The notes under the pieces: model-generated
Seen by the model: the letters and a program-made list of their open reading frames with translations, nothing else
Told to the model about the DNA's origin: nothing
Database searches by the model: none
Made by a program: the position numbers and the translations under genes
In this document: positions 5,855 through 13,593 of the stretch, one piece after another
How the letters are laid out: each line of letters starts with the position of its first letter
Position numbering within the stretch: the stretch's first letter is position 1
NCBI GenBank assembly: GCA_958413095.1
Contig: CATYUF010000044.1
Location: 1-14,376, forward strand
Direction: 5' to 3'
DNA from: an uncultured Clostridium sp.
GTDB taxonomy: Bacteria; Bacillota; Clostridia; TANB77; CAG-508
DNA: 14,376 nucleotides

Positions 5855-6973
5855 TTATATATTTTTATTTCTATTTTTTCTTAAGAAAGATGGTATATCT
5901 AAATCATTTTGAGATGAACTAATTTCTGAGCTTGATGGAATTGAAGTAACTTTCTTCTCCCATGTTTTTGATATATTATCAACACCTAAGCTTGATATTG
6001 GTTCTGGTTTCTCAAATCCTGTTGCTATAACTGTTATTTGTATTTCATCTTCCATTGATGGATCTGTTACAGTACCGAAGATTATATTAGCTTCTGGGTC
6101 TACACTACGTTGTACTAATTCTGCTGCTGTATTTACTTCATGTAACCCTAAATCTTCTCCACCTGTTATATTGATTATTACTCCTCTTGCTCCTTCTATT
6201 GATGTTTCTAATAATGGACTTTGAATTGCTTCTTTTGCAGCATCTTCTGCTCTATTTTCTCCTGATGCTCTACCTACACCCATATGTGCCATTCCTGTAT
6301 TTAACATTATTGTTTTTACATCGGCAAAGTCTAAGTTTACAAGACCTGGTATAGCAATTAAGTCTGATATACCTTGAACACCTTGTCTTAATATATCATC
6401 AGCCATTTTAAAAGCTTCTATTATAGATGTTTTTCTATCTATTATTTGTAACAATTTATCATTTGGTATTACTACTAATGTATCTACTTTTCCTTTTAAA
6501 CTTTCTATTCCTCTTTCAGCTTGAGAAAGTCTTTTTTTACCTTCAAAAGTAAATGGTTTTGTAACAACTCCTATTGTTAATATTCCCATTTCTTTTGCAG
6601 CTTGTGCAACAACTGGTGCTGCTCCTGTACCTGTTCCTCCACCCATTCCGGCTGTAACAAATACCATATCTGCTCCTCTTAATACTTCTGCTAATTCAGC
6701 TTTACTTTCTTCTGCTGATTGAGCACCAATATCAGGATTTGCTCCTGCACCTAATCCTCTTGTTATTTTTTCTCCTATTTGGATTTTTGTATTTGCTTTT
6801 GAAGTTTGAAGAGCTTGTCTATCTGTATTTACTGCTATAAAATCAACGCCTTTTATTCCTGCATCAATCATTCTATTTACAGCATTGTTTCCTGCTCCTC
6901 CTACACCTATAACTTTTATTGTTGCAGTTCCATCCATCATTGCAATATTATTATCATCATTGTAATCCATCAT
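5855..6973 (-). CDS. ftsZ: cell division protein FtsZ
   Basis: FtsZ is the tubulin-like GTPase that forms the division ring and, in spore formers, the asymmetric septum. The 372-aa product has an N-terminal GGAGNN nucleotide-binding loop (25-30), the tubulin signature GGGTGTG (111-117) and the T7-loop region NLDFADV (213-219), which provides the catalytic Asp for the neighbouring subunit. A variable linker of about 35 residues leads to the C-terminal DLDIPSFLRKNRNK tail that binds FtsA and other partners. Two ATGs stand in tandem; the first lies 9 nt behind GGAGG. The gene is 37 nt behind ftsA, in the same operon, and ends in a strong terminator. Confidence 0.98.
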   Translation of the reverse strand: MMDYNDDNNIAMMDGTATIKVIGVGGAGNNAVNRMIDAGIKGVDFIAVNTDRQALQTSKANTKIQIGEKITRGLGAGANPDIGAQSAEESKAELAEVLRGADMVFVTAGMGGGTGTGAAPVVAQAAKEMGILTIGVVTKPFTFEGKKRLSQAERGIESLKGKVDTLVVIPNDKLLQIIDRKTSIIEAFKMADDILRQGVQGISDLIAIPGLVNLDFADVKTIMLNTGMAHMGVGRASGENRAEDAAKEAIQSPLLETSIEGARGVIINITGGEDLGLHEVNTAAELVQRSVDPEANIIFGTVTDPSMEDEIQITVIATGFEKPEPISSLGVDNISKTWEKKVTSIPSSSEISSSQNDLDIPSFLRKNRNKNI

Positions 6974-7010
6974 TTAGTTTTTCCTCCCTTTATATTTTAA
7001 AATTTTTGTT

Positions 7011-8240
7011 TTATGAATAGAAAAACTCTTTTATTTTTTCTATTATTGTTTTTATAAAATTTTCATTGTTTTGTGTATCTATACTGCTTGAAACAGTTTT
7101 AGCAAATGGTCTTGCTGCTATATATCTTACTAATGCATAGCTTGTTCTATATGTTGGTTTTACTGTGCTTATTGCTCTTCCTGTTGATATTTTTACTGGT
7201 ATATTCAAGTTAATCTTTCCAGCAACATCACTTTTATTTATATTAACTATACCTTGGCCTGTTAAAACTACATTATTTATTTTTTGTTTTACTCCACTAT
7301 TAGTAATATCTTTATTTATTATTGTAAATATTTCTTCTATTCTAGCCTCTATTATTTCTATTAACTCAGAACTTTTTATAATTCTATTTTTATTATCATC
7401 TTTTGATGTATTTAAAATAATATCATTATCATTATCTATAAAAGATTTTAAAGCTAGTCCATATTGTCTTTTTAGTTTATCTGCTTCTTCTTCTGATATA
7501 TTAAGAACTACAGCAATATCATTAGTTATATTATCTCCACCTACTGGAATTGAATTTGTATATACAAAACTTGAACCTTCAAATACACCTATATCTGTAT
7601 TTCCTGCTCCTATATCTAATAACATTATATTATCATGTAATTCATTATTATCTAGAACTAAATTTCTTTCTGCCAATGTTGTTGGCACTATTCCATCTAT
7701 CTCTAATCCTGCTTTTTTGAAAATATTATGTAATTGTCTGACATAATCTTTTTCTGCTAATATTATTTGTGCACTTATTGTAAAGCTTGAACTTAAATTT
7801 CCTACTGGGTCTGTTACAACTGTTCCATTTTCTAATGTAATCTTATCTGGTACAATATCTATTAATGTTTTTCCATCAGGAATTTCTATATCTTTTACTT
7901 GCATTACTGCATTTTGAACATCTCTTACTGATATTCCTGAATATTTATCTCTAGCTTCTTTTGTTATCATATTTTGAACAATTGTTACATATTTTCCCGG
8001 AATTGTTACATATGCTGAATTAATTTTTAAATTTGTTTCTTCTTCGGCATCTTTTATTGTTTTTGCTATACTTAAACTTATTTCATCTTCATTTATTATC
8101 TTGCATTTCTTTAGTCCACTACATTTATATGAGGTATTGCTTATAATCTCAATTTGCCCAAAGTTGTTTACTTCTCCTACAACCGTACAAACTTTGCTTG
8201 TCCCTATATCAATACCTACTATGATATCACCGATAGCCAA
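7011..8240 (-). CDS. ftsA: cell division protein FtsA
   Basis: FtsA is the actin-like ATPase that anchors FtsZ filaments to the membrane and recruits later divisome proteins. The 409-aa product begins with the phosphate-1 motif GIDIGTSKVC (9-18). A second actin-like ATP-binding motif, LDIGAGNTDIGVF, lies near residue 210, and VVLTGQG, the adenosine-side motif, lies further on. The protein ends in an amphipathic helix (IIEKIKEFF) fitting the membrane-targeting sequence. The start is TTG: GGAGGA (8247-8252) is 6 nt upstream, and no ATG precedes the conserved N-terminus. The gene has its own promoter 40-70 nt upstream and is co-transcribed with ftsZ. Confidence 0.96.
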   Translation of the reverse strand: MAIGDIIVGIDIGTSKVCTVVGEVNNFGQIEIISNTSYKCSGLKKCKIINEDEISLSIAKTIKDAEEETNLKINSAYVTIPGKYVTIVQNMITKEARDKYSGISVRDVQNAVMQVKDIEIPDGKTLIDIVPDKITLENGTVVTDPVGNLSSSFTISAQIILAEKDYVRQLHNIFKKAGLEIDGIVPTTLAERNLVLDNNELHDNIMLLDIGAGNTDIGVFEGSSFVYTNSIPVGGDNITNDIAVVLNISEEEADKLKRQYGLALKSFIDNDNDIILNTSKDDNKNRIIKSSELIEIIEARIEEIFTIINKDITNSGVKQKINNVVLTGQGIVNINKSDVAGKINLNIPVKISTGRAISTVKPTYRTSYALVRYIAARPFAKTVSSSIDTQNNENFIKTIIEKIKEFFYS

Positions 8241-8245
8241 GTTAA

Positions 8246-8252
8246 TTCCTCC
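8246..8252 (-). promoter_or_regulatory. ribosome binding site fixing the TTG start of ftsA
   Basis: GGAGGAA lies immediately before a TTG at 8238-8240. The next in-frame residues are the conserved N-terminus, so the TTG is the only sensible start. Confidence 0.8.
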
Positions 8253-8281
8253 AATTTTTAGTATAAATTTTTCTAAATGTA

Positions 8282-8310
8282 TATATATTACATTTCACAA
8301 AAAAAGTCAA
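8282..8310 (-). promoter_or_regulatory. sigma-A promoter of ftsA-ftsZ
   Basis: TTGACT (8305-8310), 17-nt spacer, TATATA (8282-8287). It lies in the 161-bp sbp-ftsA gap and predicts a leader of about 35 nt. Three TTGTAA-type boxes sit directly upstream. No sigma-H type sequence (AGGA and GAAT boxes) was seen, although Bacillus ftsAZ uses one. Confidence 0.55.
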
Positions 8311-8316
8311 TAGTAA

Positions 8317-8356
8317 TTGTAATATTTTTGTAACAATTTCGCAATAATATTGTAAC
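8317..8356. repeat. three TTGTAA boxes at helical spacing upstream of the ftsA promoter
   Basis: TTGTAA occurs at 8317-8322, 8328-8333 and 8350-8355 on the plus strand (TTACAA in the gene direction), and the second and third continue as TTGTAAC. Start-to-start distances are 11 and 22 bp, one and two helical turns. The array ends 7 bp upstream of the -35 box, a typical position for an activator or repressor site. Confidence 0.45.
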
Positions 8357-8401
8357 ACTCATTTTTGACATTTTTCGCCAATTATCTAAAAAGAAAAAGC
8401 A

Positions 8402-8797
8402 TTATTTTTCTTCTTTTACTATTTCTTTTGATTTTTTATTTCCTTTATCTTTTAATTTATTTGTCCATTTTTCTACATAGTATCTCCTTATTGTTCCTAA
8501 ATTCATAAACATTCTCCATACAAAAACCACTATTGCTGCTAAATATATATCAACATTTAATTTTTGTCCTAGGATTGTCAGTAATATTGCTAAAATGGCA
8601 TTACCAAAAAAACCTGATATAAATATTTTCAAATCAAAATTTTTATTTATTACTGAAGCTATTCCCCCAAATACTGAATCAAGCGCAGCTATAATAGCTA
8701 TTGCTAAATAACTAGAATATGTATATGAAATCATTGGAGCATTTAGTCCTATTATAGCACCTAATATGCATCCTATTAATATAGCTATGAATAACAT
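8402..8797 (-). CDS. sbp: small basic protein Sbp (DUF1290), membrane protein
   Basis: This 131-aa integral membrane protein has four hydrophobic stretches (about 2-20, 28-48, 58-78, 82-98) and a highly basic, lysine-rich cytoplasmic tail from about 104 to the end. The motif IGLNAPMISYTYSSYLAIAIIAALDS (here cited only for residues 17-42) and the FGG(I/A) segment after it are typical of the Sbp/DUF1290 family found before ftsA in Bacillus and Clostridium. The function is unknown; the neighbourhood argues for a role at the division site or in envelope homeostasis. The start is ATG with GGTAGGAAA upstream. It is 97 bp behind the second DUF881 gene. Confidence 0.93.
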   Translation of the reverse strand: MLFIAILIGCILGAIIGLNAPMISYTYSSYLAIAIIAALDSVFGGIASVINKNFDLKIFISGFFGNAILAILLTILGQKLNVDIYLAAIVVFVWRMFMNLGTIRRYYVEKWTNKLKDKGNKKSKEIVKEEK

Positions 8798-8894
8798 TAT
8801 ATTTCCTACCTTTCCTTTTTTTAATTATTTAATTAGGTTTATTTATTGTTTCCTCTTTTCAAAAATTTTTTATTTACGTATTGCCTAATTACTT

Positions 8895-9599
8895 CTACTC
8901 TATATATTTTGTATTTATTTCTTGATTATATTTATCTATATAAATTTTATTGTCTTTTTCTATTGTTGCAATATGTCCTAAGGTTTCTAGCTGTTCAACA
9001 GCTCCTCCTGTTCCTTTTAAAGCTGTCTCTAAATATGATTGATTTCCTATTGCCTTTATTACATATGGTTCTAATATTCTTTGACCATTTACTTTTATAA
9101 ATTCATTATTTATATAAGTTATATCTGTTGTATTAACAATTCTTTGTCCATTTATTGAAATTGCTTCTGCTCCTGCAAATTTAAGTGAATTTACTATTAT
9201 TAATAAATCATCTGAATTTATTGGTGTTTTTATATCTTTTCCAGTCTTTAAAGTAACTATTATTCCTTCTCCTTGAACATCTGTTAATCCTAATAACATA
9301 TTATTTTGCTCTAATTCGCTTTCTAGCAGTTTACTTGATTCACTATTTGTTTCTTCATCATTTTTATATTCTTCAATTTTACTTACAGTATCTTCATATT
9401 TTTGATTTATATCATCATATTTTGATTTCCAATTTGCAAGTTCTGTTTTTAACTCAGCTTCTTGCATACTTTCTATTGATGTTATATCTGTTTCATTTAC
9501 TATTTTAAATTGCATCATCATTACAGATACTAATGCAAAACATGCAATTCCAATAGTAATTGTCATTGTTATTTTTCCTTTTTTTATAGCCTTTTTCAT
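8895..9599 (-). CDS. DUF881 family membrane-anchored protein (YlxW/YlxX type), second copy
   Basis: This 234-aa protein has one N-terminal membrane segment (about 11-30) with a lysine-rich cytoplasmic end, so most of it should lie outside the membrane. A coiled coil follows (about 47-92, rich in E, K, L and N), then the DUF881 domain: LTDVQGEGIIVTLKTG at about 109-124, AGAEAISINGQRI and the conserved PYVIKAIG. Bacillus has two such genes, ylxW and ylxX, between divIB and sbp, exactly as here. The function is unknown. GGAGG lies 6 nt before the ATG. The gap to the upstream paralogue is 10 bp, so they are co-transcribed. Confidence 0.92.
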   Translation of the reverse strand: MKKAIKKGKITMTITIGIACFALVSVMMMQFKIVNETDITSIESMQEAELKTELANWKSKYDDINQKYEDTVSKIEEYKNDEETNSESSKLLESELEQNNMLLGLTDVQGEGIIVTLKTGKDIKTPINSDDLLIIVNSLKFAGAEAISINGQRIVNTTDITYINNEFIKVNGQRILEPYVIKAIGNQSYLETALKGTGGAVEQLETLGHIATIEKDNKIYIDKYNQEINTKYIE

Positions 9600-9609
9600 C
9601 TATTTCCTC

Positions 9610-10326
9610 CTATTTTATGTTTTGCATATATTTAAAGTTTATTACACCTGTATATTTAGGTATAGTTATATTATTTGATTTTTCTAGACTAACTCCTACA
9701 TTTGCCTCTTTTAATATGTATAAGTATCCTCCCGGTCTTTGTAATCCTGATAAATATTCTGGCAATCCAATAGCTTTTATTACAAATGGCGCACCTATTC
9801 TCTCTCCATTTATATCTATTGTATTACCTCTACAAGATATTGCTGTATTTGATACCCATCTTTGGTCATTTATTGAAATTGCCTCTGCTCCTGCATTTAT
9901 CAATTCGTTTACAACACTTAATACATCAATATCATGAACTAATAACTCACTAGGATTTAATGTTGATGTTGCTATTCCTTTACCATCTGTTAAAGTTATT
10001 ATAACCCCTGGGCCTTTTGCTTCTGCCATACCAGTTAATTTATTTCCTTGTTTTATCTTATTTTCTTTTTCCTCTAAGTCTGAATTGTTTTTTGTTGCTT
10101 TTTGTCTTTCTACTTCTAATTGTTTTTCAGCTTGTTCTAATTCCTTGTATTTATTGTCATATTTTTCTTTATATTTTAATACTTCTGCTCTTAAATTATT
10201 TTCCTCATAATTTTGGCTAACCGTAGAATTCGTGTTTTTTACAGTTCTAACTTGCACACATATTCCTAAGGTTAAAGCAAAACACATTATTCCTAAAACT
10301 AGGCTGACTACTTTTTTATTTGTCAT
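9610..10326 (-). CDS. DUF881 family membrane-anchored protein (YlxW/YlxX type), first copy
   Basis: This 238-aa protein shares the architecture of the gene that follows it: one transmembrane helix at about 5-24, a long coiled coil (about 41-92) and a DUF881 domain with TGMAEAKGPGVIITLTDG, AGAEAISINDQRW and PFVIKAIG. The two are clearly paralogues but diverged, especially in the coiled coil. Unlike its partner it contains a roughly 14-residue stretch, STLNPSELLVHDID, after the first beta segment. It begins 22 bp after divIB with GGTGGAG just before its ATG, so it belongs to the same operon. No catalytic motif is visible; a structural or scaffold role near the divisome is inference from context. 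Confidence 0.92.
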   Translation of the reverse strand: MTNKKVVSLVLGIMCFALTLGICVQVRTVKNTNSTVSQNYEENNLRAEVLKYKEKYDNKYKELEQAEKQLEVERQKATKNNSDLEEKENKIKQGNKLTGMAEAKGPGVIITLTDGKGIATSTLNPSELLVHDIDVLSVVNELINAGAEAISINDQRWVSNTAISCRGNTIDINGERIGAPFVIKAIGLPEYLSGLQRPGGYLYILKEANVGVSLEKSNNITIPKYTGVINFKYMQNIK

Positions 10327-10348
10327 TTCTCCACCTTTCTAGTATAAA

Positions 10349-11341
10349 TTATACTTTCTCTCTAAAATATACCTTGAACTTTTGATTCAAATCTCCATTT
10401 GCAAAAATTTCCCCTTCTTTACCTTTTTCCTCATTTATTATTGCAATTACATATAACATTTTATTACTTAAATTAGAACCATCACCTAAGTGAATCTTCT
10501 TTTTCTCATTTTGCATATATATAATATAATCATTTTTATTACTAATGTCAATGCTTGTGACCTCTTTATCTAACTGATTTTCTTTCATTGCACTAATAAT
10601 TTTCAAAATAATTTCTAATTCAGTTAAGTCTTTATTGTTTAGTCTATTTCCTGGTTTTATTTCTTCCTCTTTAGTTGATATACCATTGATTATCGGTAAG
10701 TTTAATTGATTTTGAGTAATTTCTAAAATATATCCTTGTGTGTTTATATATGCATATTCACCTAATACAGGTACACTAAATTTTGGTTCTCTTTCTTGTA
10801 TATTTATTTGAAGCTTATTGGGAAAAACTCTCTTTAATTCTACACTTTCAATATATGCATTTGCTCTTATTTTGTTTTCTACATCATTTTCCCAAAATTT
10901 AAAAATATTTTGATTTATTGATAATTCTGATAAACTTATTATTGTTTCTGGACTTAATTGCTTATTATTAATTACTTCAATATTTTGAATATTAAATATT
11001 GGTGAGCAAGTTGCAAAAGCTATTATTCCACTTACTACACCTATAAACAAAATTAATTTCAAGAAAAATTTTATTCTTTTTAACCTTTTATCTCTTTTTC
11101 TTTGCTTTTTTGCAAATTCTTTTTTCATTTCATCTTGTTTCTTTTTATTATTTTTATTTGTCATACCAATAACTGTTTCTGTATCAAAGTCAAATTCATT
11201 TTCTTCTTTTTGTATATTGTTTCTTTCTTTAATTCTCTTTTCTCTTTCTTTTTTTCTTTCCATTAAGTTTTCAATATTTTGGTCTTGTCCATTATTGAAG
11301 CGATATAAATCTATATTTTCTTCTTTAGGTTTTTTTGGCAA
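10349..11341 (-). CDS. divIB: cell division protein DivIB/FtsQ
   Basis: DivIB/FtsQ links early and late divisome proteins and binds FtsL and DivIC. The 330-aa product has a long, highly charged cytoplasmic N-terminus (1-90), one transmembrane helix (about 91-111), a POTRA domain (about 115-184, with FNIQNIEVINN and the FPNKLQINIQER turn) and a beta-rich domain (190-330). The charged N-terminal tail, longer than in E. coli FtsQ, is typical of Gram-positive DivIB. The start is TTG: GGGAGGA (11348-11354) is 6 nt upstream, and the reading frame has no ATG nearby. It lies 22 bp ahead of the DUF881 pair. The 232-bp gap to murA contains an inverted-repeat element. Confidence 0.93.
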   Translation of the reverse strand: MPKKPKEENIDLYRFNNGQDQNIENLMERKKEREKRIKERNNIQKEENEFDFDTETVIGMTNKNNKKKQDEMKKEFAKKQRKRDKRLKRIKFFLKLILFIGVVSGIIAFATCSPIFNIQNIEVINNKQLSPETIISLSELSINQNIFKFWENDVENKIRANAYIESVELKRVFPNKLQINIQEREPKFSVPVLGEYAYINTQGYILEITQNQLNLPIINGISTKEEEIKPGNRLNNKDLTELEIILKIISAMKENQLDKEVTSIDISNKNDYIIYMQNEKKKIHLGDGSNLSNKMLYVIAIINEEKGKEGEIFANGDLNQKFKVYFREKV

Positions 11342-11347
11342 TTTAAT

Positions 11348-11354
11348 TCCTCCC
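11348..11354 (-). promoter_or_regulatory. ribosome binding site fixing the TTG start of divIB
   Basis: GGGAGGA, 6 nt before the TTG at 11339-11341. There is no competing ATG. Confidence 0.75.
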
Positions 11355-11380
11355 TATTTTATTTATAATATTTTTTATTA

Positions 11381-11492
11381 TATAGGAAACCTTATAAAAT
11401 ATTTTAGTTTTGCAACATAAAGTGAAAAAATTAATATTAAAATTTAATTTCTAAATAAAAATATTTTTTTATTTTATACAAGGTTTCCTATA
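11381..11492. repeat. 112-bp inverted-repeat element between murA and divIB
   Basis: The ends are a perfect 13-bp inverted repeat (TATAGGAAACCTT at 11381-11393, complement at 11480-11492). It continues, after a 2-nt bulge, as an 8-bp ATAAAATA/TATTTTAT stem (11394-11401 with 11470-11477). The 68-nt interior is almost pure A/T and encodes nothing. No T-run follows either arm. The outermost TA on each side would fit a TA target duplication, as in MITEs of the IS630/Tc1 type, but one copy cannot prove mobility. A TATAAT overlapping its divIB-side edge (11377-11382) could serve as a -10 box, but no good -35 is visible. Confidence 0.6.
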
Positions 11493-11573
11493 CAATAAAC
11501 TCGAAACTATCTTTTCACATATTTACTTCAAAATCTTTGCTTATTATTTTTATTTCATTAACTTACTTTTTCT

Positions 11574-12824
11574 TTAATTTTCTATTCTTATATTTACACC
11601 TATTGCTTGTAATTTCTTATCAAATTTTTCATATCCCCTCAATATATAATCAATATTTTCTATTGTTGTTTTTCCTTTTGCAACTGTTCCTGCTAATACC
11701 ATTGCTGCTCCTCCTCTTAAATCTGTTGCTTTTACAGTTGCTCCATATATCTTTCTTACCCCTTTTATAATTGCCGTTTTTCCTTCTATTGAGATTTTTG
11801 CCCCCATTCGTATTAATTCTTGTGTATATTTATACCTGTTTTCAAATATATTTTCTACTATTATAGATGTTCCTTTTGCTACTGTTAATGTTGTTGCAAA
11901 TATTGATTGCATATCTGTTGGAAAACCTGGATATGGCATTGTTTTTATATCTATTGCTTTTAATTTTTTAGGAGCTAATATTTCCATTTTGTCTTTATTT
12001 ATTTGTATATTGCAACCTGTTTCTTCTAGTTTGTCTATTATTGGTACTATATGAGATGGAGCCACATTCTCTAAAACTAAATGTCCTCCTGATATCGCTG
12101 CTAAACATAAAAATGTTCCAGTTTCAATTCTGTCTGGCATGATATTGTAACTTACATCTTTTAGTTTTTTCACACCTTCTATTTCTATTTTGTTTGACCC
12201 TGCTCCTTTTATTTTTGCTCCCATTCTATTTAAGAAATTTTGTAAATCTATGATTTCTGGTTCTCTTGCTACATTTGTAATTATTGTTGTTCCTTCTCCT
12301 AAACAACTTGCTAATATTGCATTTTCTGTTGCTCCTACACTCGGAAATTCAAAGTCAATTTTTTCCCCTTTTATTTTATCACAAAAGCAACTTATTTTTC
12401 CATAGTTTTTGTCAATATTTATGCCTAATTTTTCAAATGCTTTCAAATGTAAGTCTATTGGCCTTGTTCCTATGTCACATCCTCCTGGATATGTAAATGT
12501 TGCTTTATGGTATTTTCCTAGCATCGCTCCTGCTAATATCACTGATGACCTCATTTGATGCATTAGTTCTTCTGGTATTTCTAGTTTTTCTATTTTGCTT
12601 GTGTCTATTATTACTTTATTATTCTTTTTTTCTACTTTTGCTCCTAATGTTTCTAATATTTTATACATCATTTGTGTGTCTTTTATTTCCGGTACATTAT
12701 ATAGGGTTGTTTTTCCTCCATTTAATATTGTTGCTGCTATTATTGGTAAACTTGAATTTTTTGAGCCTGATATTTTTACTCTTCCTTCTACTTTTCTCCC
12801 ACCTTCTATTATGTATTTTGACAT
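11574..12824 (-). CDS. murA: UDP-N-acetylglucosamine 1-carboxyvinyltransferase MurA
   Basis: MurA transfers enolpyruvate from PEP to UDP-GlcNAc, the first committed step of peptidoglycan synthesis, in the cytoplasm. The 416-aa length is standard. Visible are the N-terminal SGSKNSSLPI with catalytic Lys22 and Asn23, the active-site loop PGGCDIGTRPIDLH with Cys116 (the residue alkylated by fosfomycin, so sensitivity is expected for this copy), and PYPGFPTDMQ with the catalytic Asp. The inverse alpha/beta repeats of the EPSP-synthase fold run throughout. AAAAGGAGG lies 7 nt before the ATG. Firmicutes often carry two MurA paralogues; which one this is cannot be decided here. Its position before divIB is where Bacillus has murG/murB. 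Confidence 0.97.
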   Translation of the reverse strand: MSKYIIEGGRKVEGRVKISGSKNSSLPIIAATILNGGKTTLYNVPEIKDTQMMYKILETLGAKVEKKNNKVIIDTSKIEKLEIPEELMHQMRSSVILAGAMLGKYHKATFTYPGGCDIGTRPIDLHLKAFEKLGINIDKNYGKISCFCDKIKGEKIDFEFPSVGATENAILASCLGEGTTIITNVAREPEIIDLQNFLNRMGAKIKGAGSNKIEIEGVKKLKDVSYNIMPDRIETGTFLCLAAISGGHLVLENVAPSHIVPIIDKLEETGCNIQINKDKMEILAPKKLKAIDIKTMPYPGFPTDMQSIFATTLTVAKGTSIIVENIFENRYKYTQELIRMGAKISIEGKTAIIKGVRKIYGATVKATDLRGGAAMVLAGTVAKGKTTIENIDYILRGYEKFDKKLQAIGVNIRIEN

Positions 12825-12911
12825 TTTTCTGCCTCCTTTTTTCTTTTGGTATATTTTATGTTTTCTTTACATAAATTGTGAATGTGGGAATTATTGTTCT
12901 CTATTTATTGT

Positions 12912-12941
12912 TATTTATGTCTCATATATTTACTTTCTCAA
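12912..12941 (-). promoter_or_regulatory. candidate promoter of murA
   Basis: TTGAGA (12936-12941), 18-nt spacer, TAAATA (12912-12917), just downstream of the hairpin that ends the preceding operon. The -10 is a poor match. A second weak candidate (TTCACA with TAAAAT) lies nearer the gene. Confidence 0.3.
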
Positions 12942-12957
12942 TTTAATTTGTATATAT

Positions 12958-13003
12958 TAAAAGTTCTAAAAATCAATGATTATATTGAATTTTAGAACTT
13001 TTA
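12958..13003. terminator. hairpin between the zinc-finger gene and murA, probable bidirectional terminator
   Basis: A 14-bp perfect inverted repeat (TAAAAGTTCTAAAA and its complement) is extended by one mismatch and five more pairs (TCAAT/ATTGA), with a 6-nt loop. Each arm ends in a run of four T residues on its own strand. It begins 28 nt beyond the stop of the YgiT-type gene. The T-tract is short, so efficiency is uncertain. Confidence 0.6.
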
Positions 13004-13031
13004 TTCTAATTGTTTACTTTTAGATAATATA

Positions 13032-13262
13032 TTAAGCAACTTTTTCTTTATAATTTACAATAGTAACTTCTGTTGCTAATTGCTTTAATTGATTTACAAT
13101 TTTTTCAATGTTTTCTGCTATTTCATCATCAAAATATTGTTCTCCACATTGAGTGCATACTTTTGCTGGAACTCCTTTAATAATAATAATTGTATCTTCT
13201 AAATCAACTACATAATTTACTTTCTTTTCTTTTAGATTTCCTTTACACATAAAACAATTCAT
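13032..13262 (-). CDS. YgiT-type zinc-finger protein (MqsA N-terminal-like), putative antitoxin
   Basis: This 76-aa protein has two CxxC pairs (MNCFMCKG, C3 and C6; VCTQCGEQYFDDE, about C39 and C42) that form the zinc site of the YgiT/MqsA N-terminal domain. A C-terminal helix follows (about 48-66). The helix-turn-helix found in full MqsA is absent, so DNA binding is not evident. I place the start at the ATG at 13262 and not 36 nt further upstream, because AAGGAGGG lies 8 nt before it and the ATG overlaps the DUF4258 stop (TAATG). Such one-base overlap implies translational coupling. YgiT-type proteins commonly accompany DUF4258 proteins. The antitoxin role is inference from that pairing. Confidence 0.88.
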   Translation of the reverse strand: MNCFMCKGNLKEKKVNYVVDLEDTIIIIKGVPAKVCTQCGEQYFDDEIAENIEKIVNQLKQLATEVTIVNYKEKVA

Positions 13263-13588
13263 TATTTTTCCCTCCTTGTTTTCATATCTTCTTCCCATTT
13301 TTCTATATTTGGATAATATGCAGTTATCATATGAACAGTGTCTTCACTCATTCCACATACTATATGTAATATTTTCTTATTTATATTATATCCTAATATT
13401 AAGCAACTTGGATATGGATAATCATCATAATAATATTCTATTATCTTTCCATTATTAATTGCAGTTTTTACATCAGCTATTAATATATTTCTTTGATTTA
13501 ATCTGTTTAAGCAATGTTTTGTCCAATCTATTTTTCTTCTTGCTATATACTCTCTTATAATTTCAATATTTAATAAATCTTCTTTCAA
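13262..13588 (-). CDS. DUF4258 domain protein, putative toxin
   Basis: This 108-aa protein matches the DUF4258 pattern: an N-terminal TKHCLNRLNQRNI segment (H25, R28 and R33 form the conserved HxxxR-type patch), a DVKTAINNGKIIEYY turn, the strand pair CLILGYN and ILHIVCGM, and a closing VHMITAYYPN. The compact alpha/beta layout resembles small RelE-like toxins, and DUF4258 genes are often paired with YgiT-type zinc-finger genes. Toxicity has not been shown from this sequence. The start is TTG with AAGGAGA 5 nt upstream. The gene lies 15 nt behind the pRiA4b ORF-3-like gene and overlaps the next gene by one base. Confidence 0.85.
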   Translation of the reverse strand: MKEDLLNIEIIREYIARRKIDWTKHCLNRLNQRNILIADVKTAINNGKIIEYYYDDYPYPSCLILGYNINKKILHIVCGMSEDTVHMITAYYPNIEKWEEDMKTRREK

Positions 13589-13593
13589 TTCTT

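Noticed and set aside
5702..5884. 60-aa open frame on the plus strand across the ftsZ-spoIIGA gap
   Set aside because: It is made of the two arms of the 31-bp inverted repeat plus the ftsZ terminator. No ribosome binding site; not a gene.
7165..7746. 193-aa open frame on the plus strand
   Set aside because: It is the antisense shadow of ftsA; no ribosome binding site and no recognisable domain.
8384..8412. Terminator at the end of sbp
   Set aside because: AAGAAAAA/TTTTTCTT can pair across the stop codon region, but the stem has a single GC pair, overlaps coding sequence and could arise by chance.
8825..8890. Inverted repeat TAATTAGG/CCTAATTA in the DUF881-sbp gap
   Set aside because: Only 8 bp with a loop of about 45 nt in AT-rich DNA; expected by chance.
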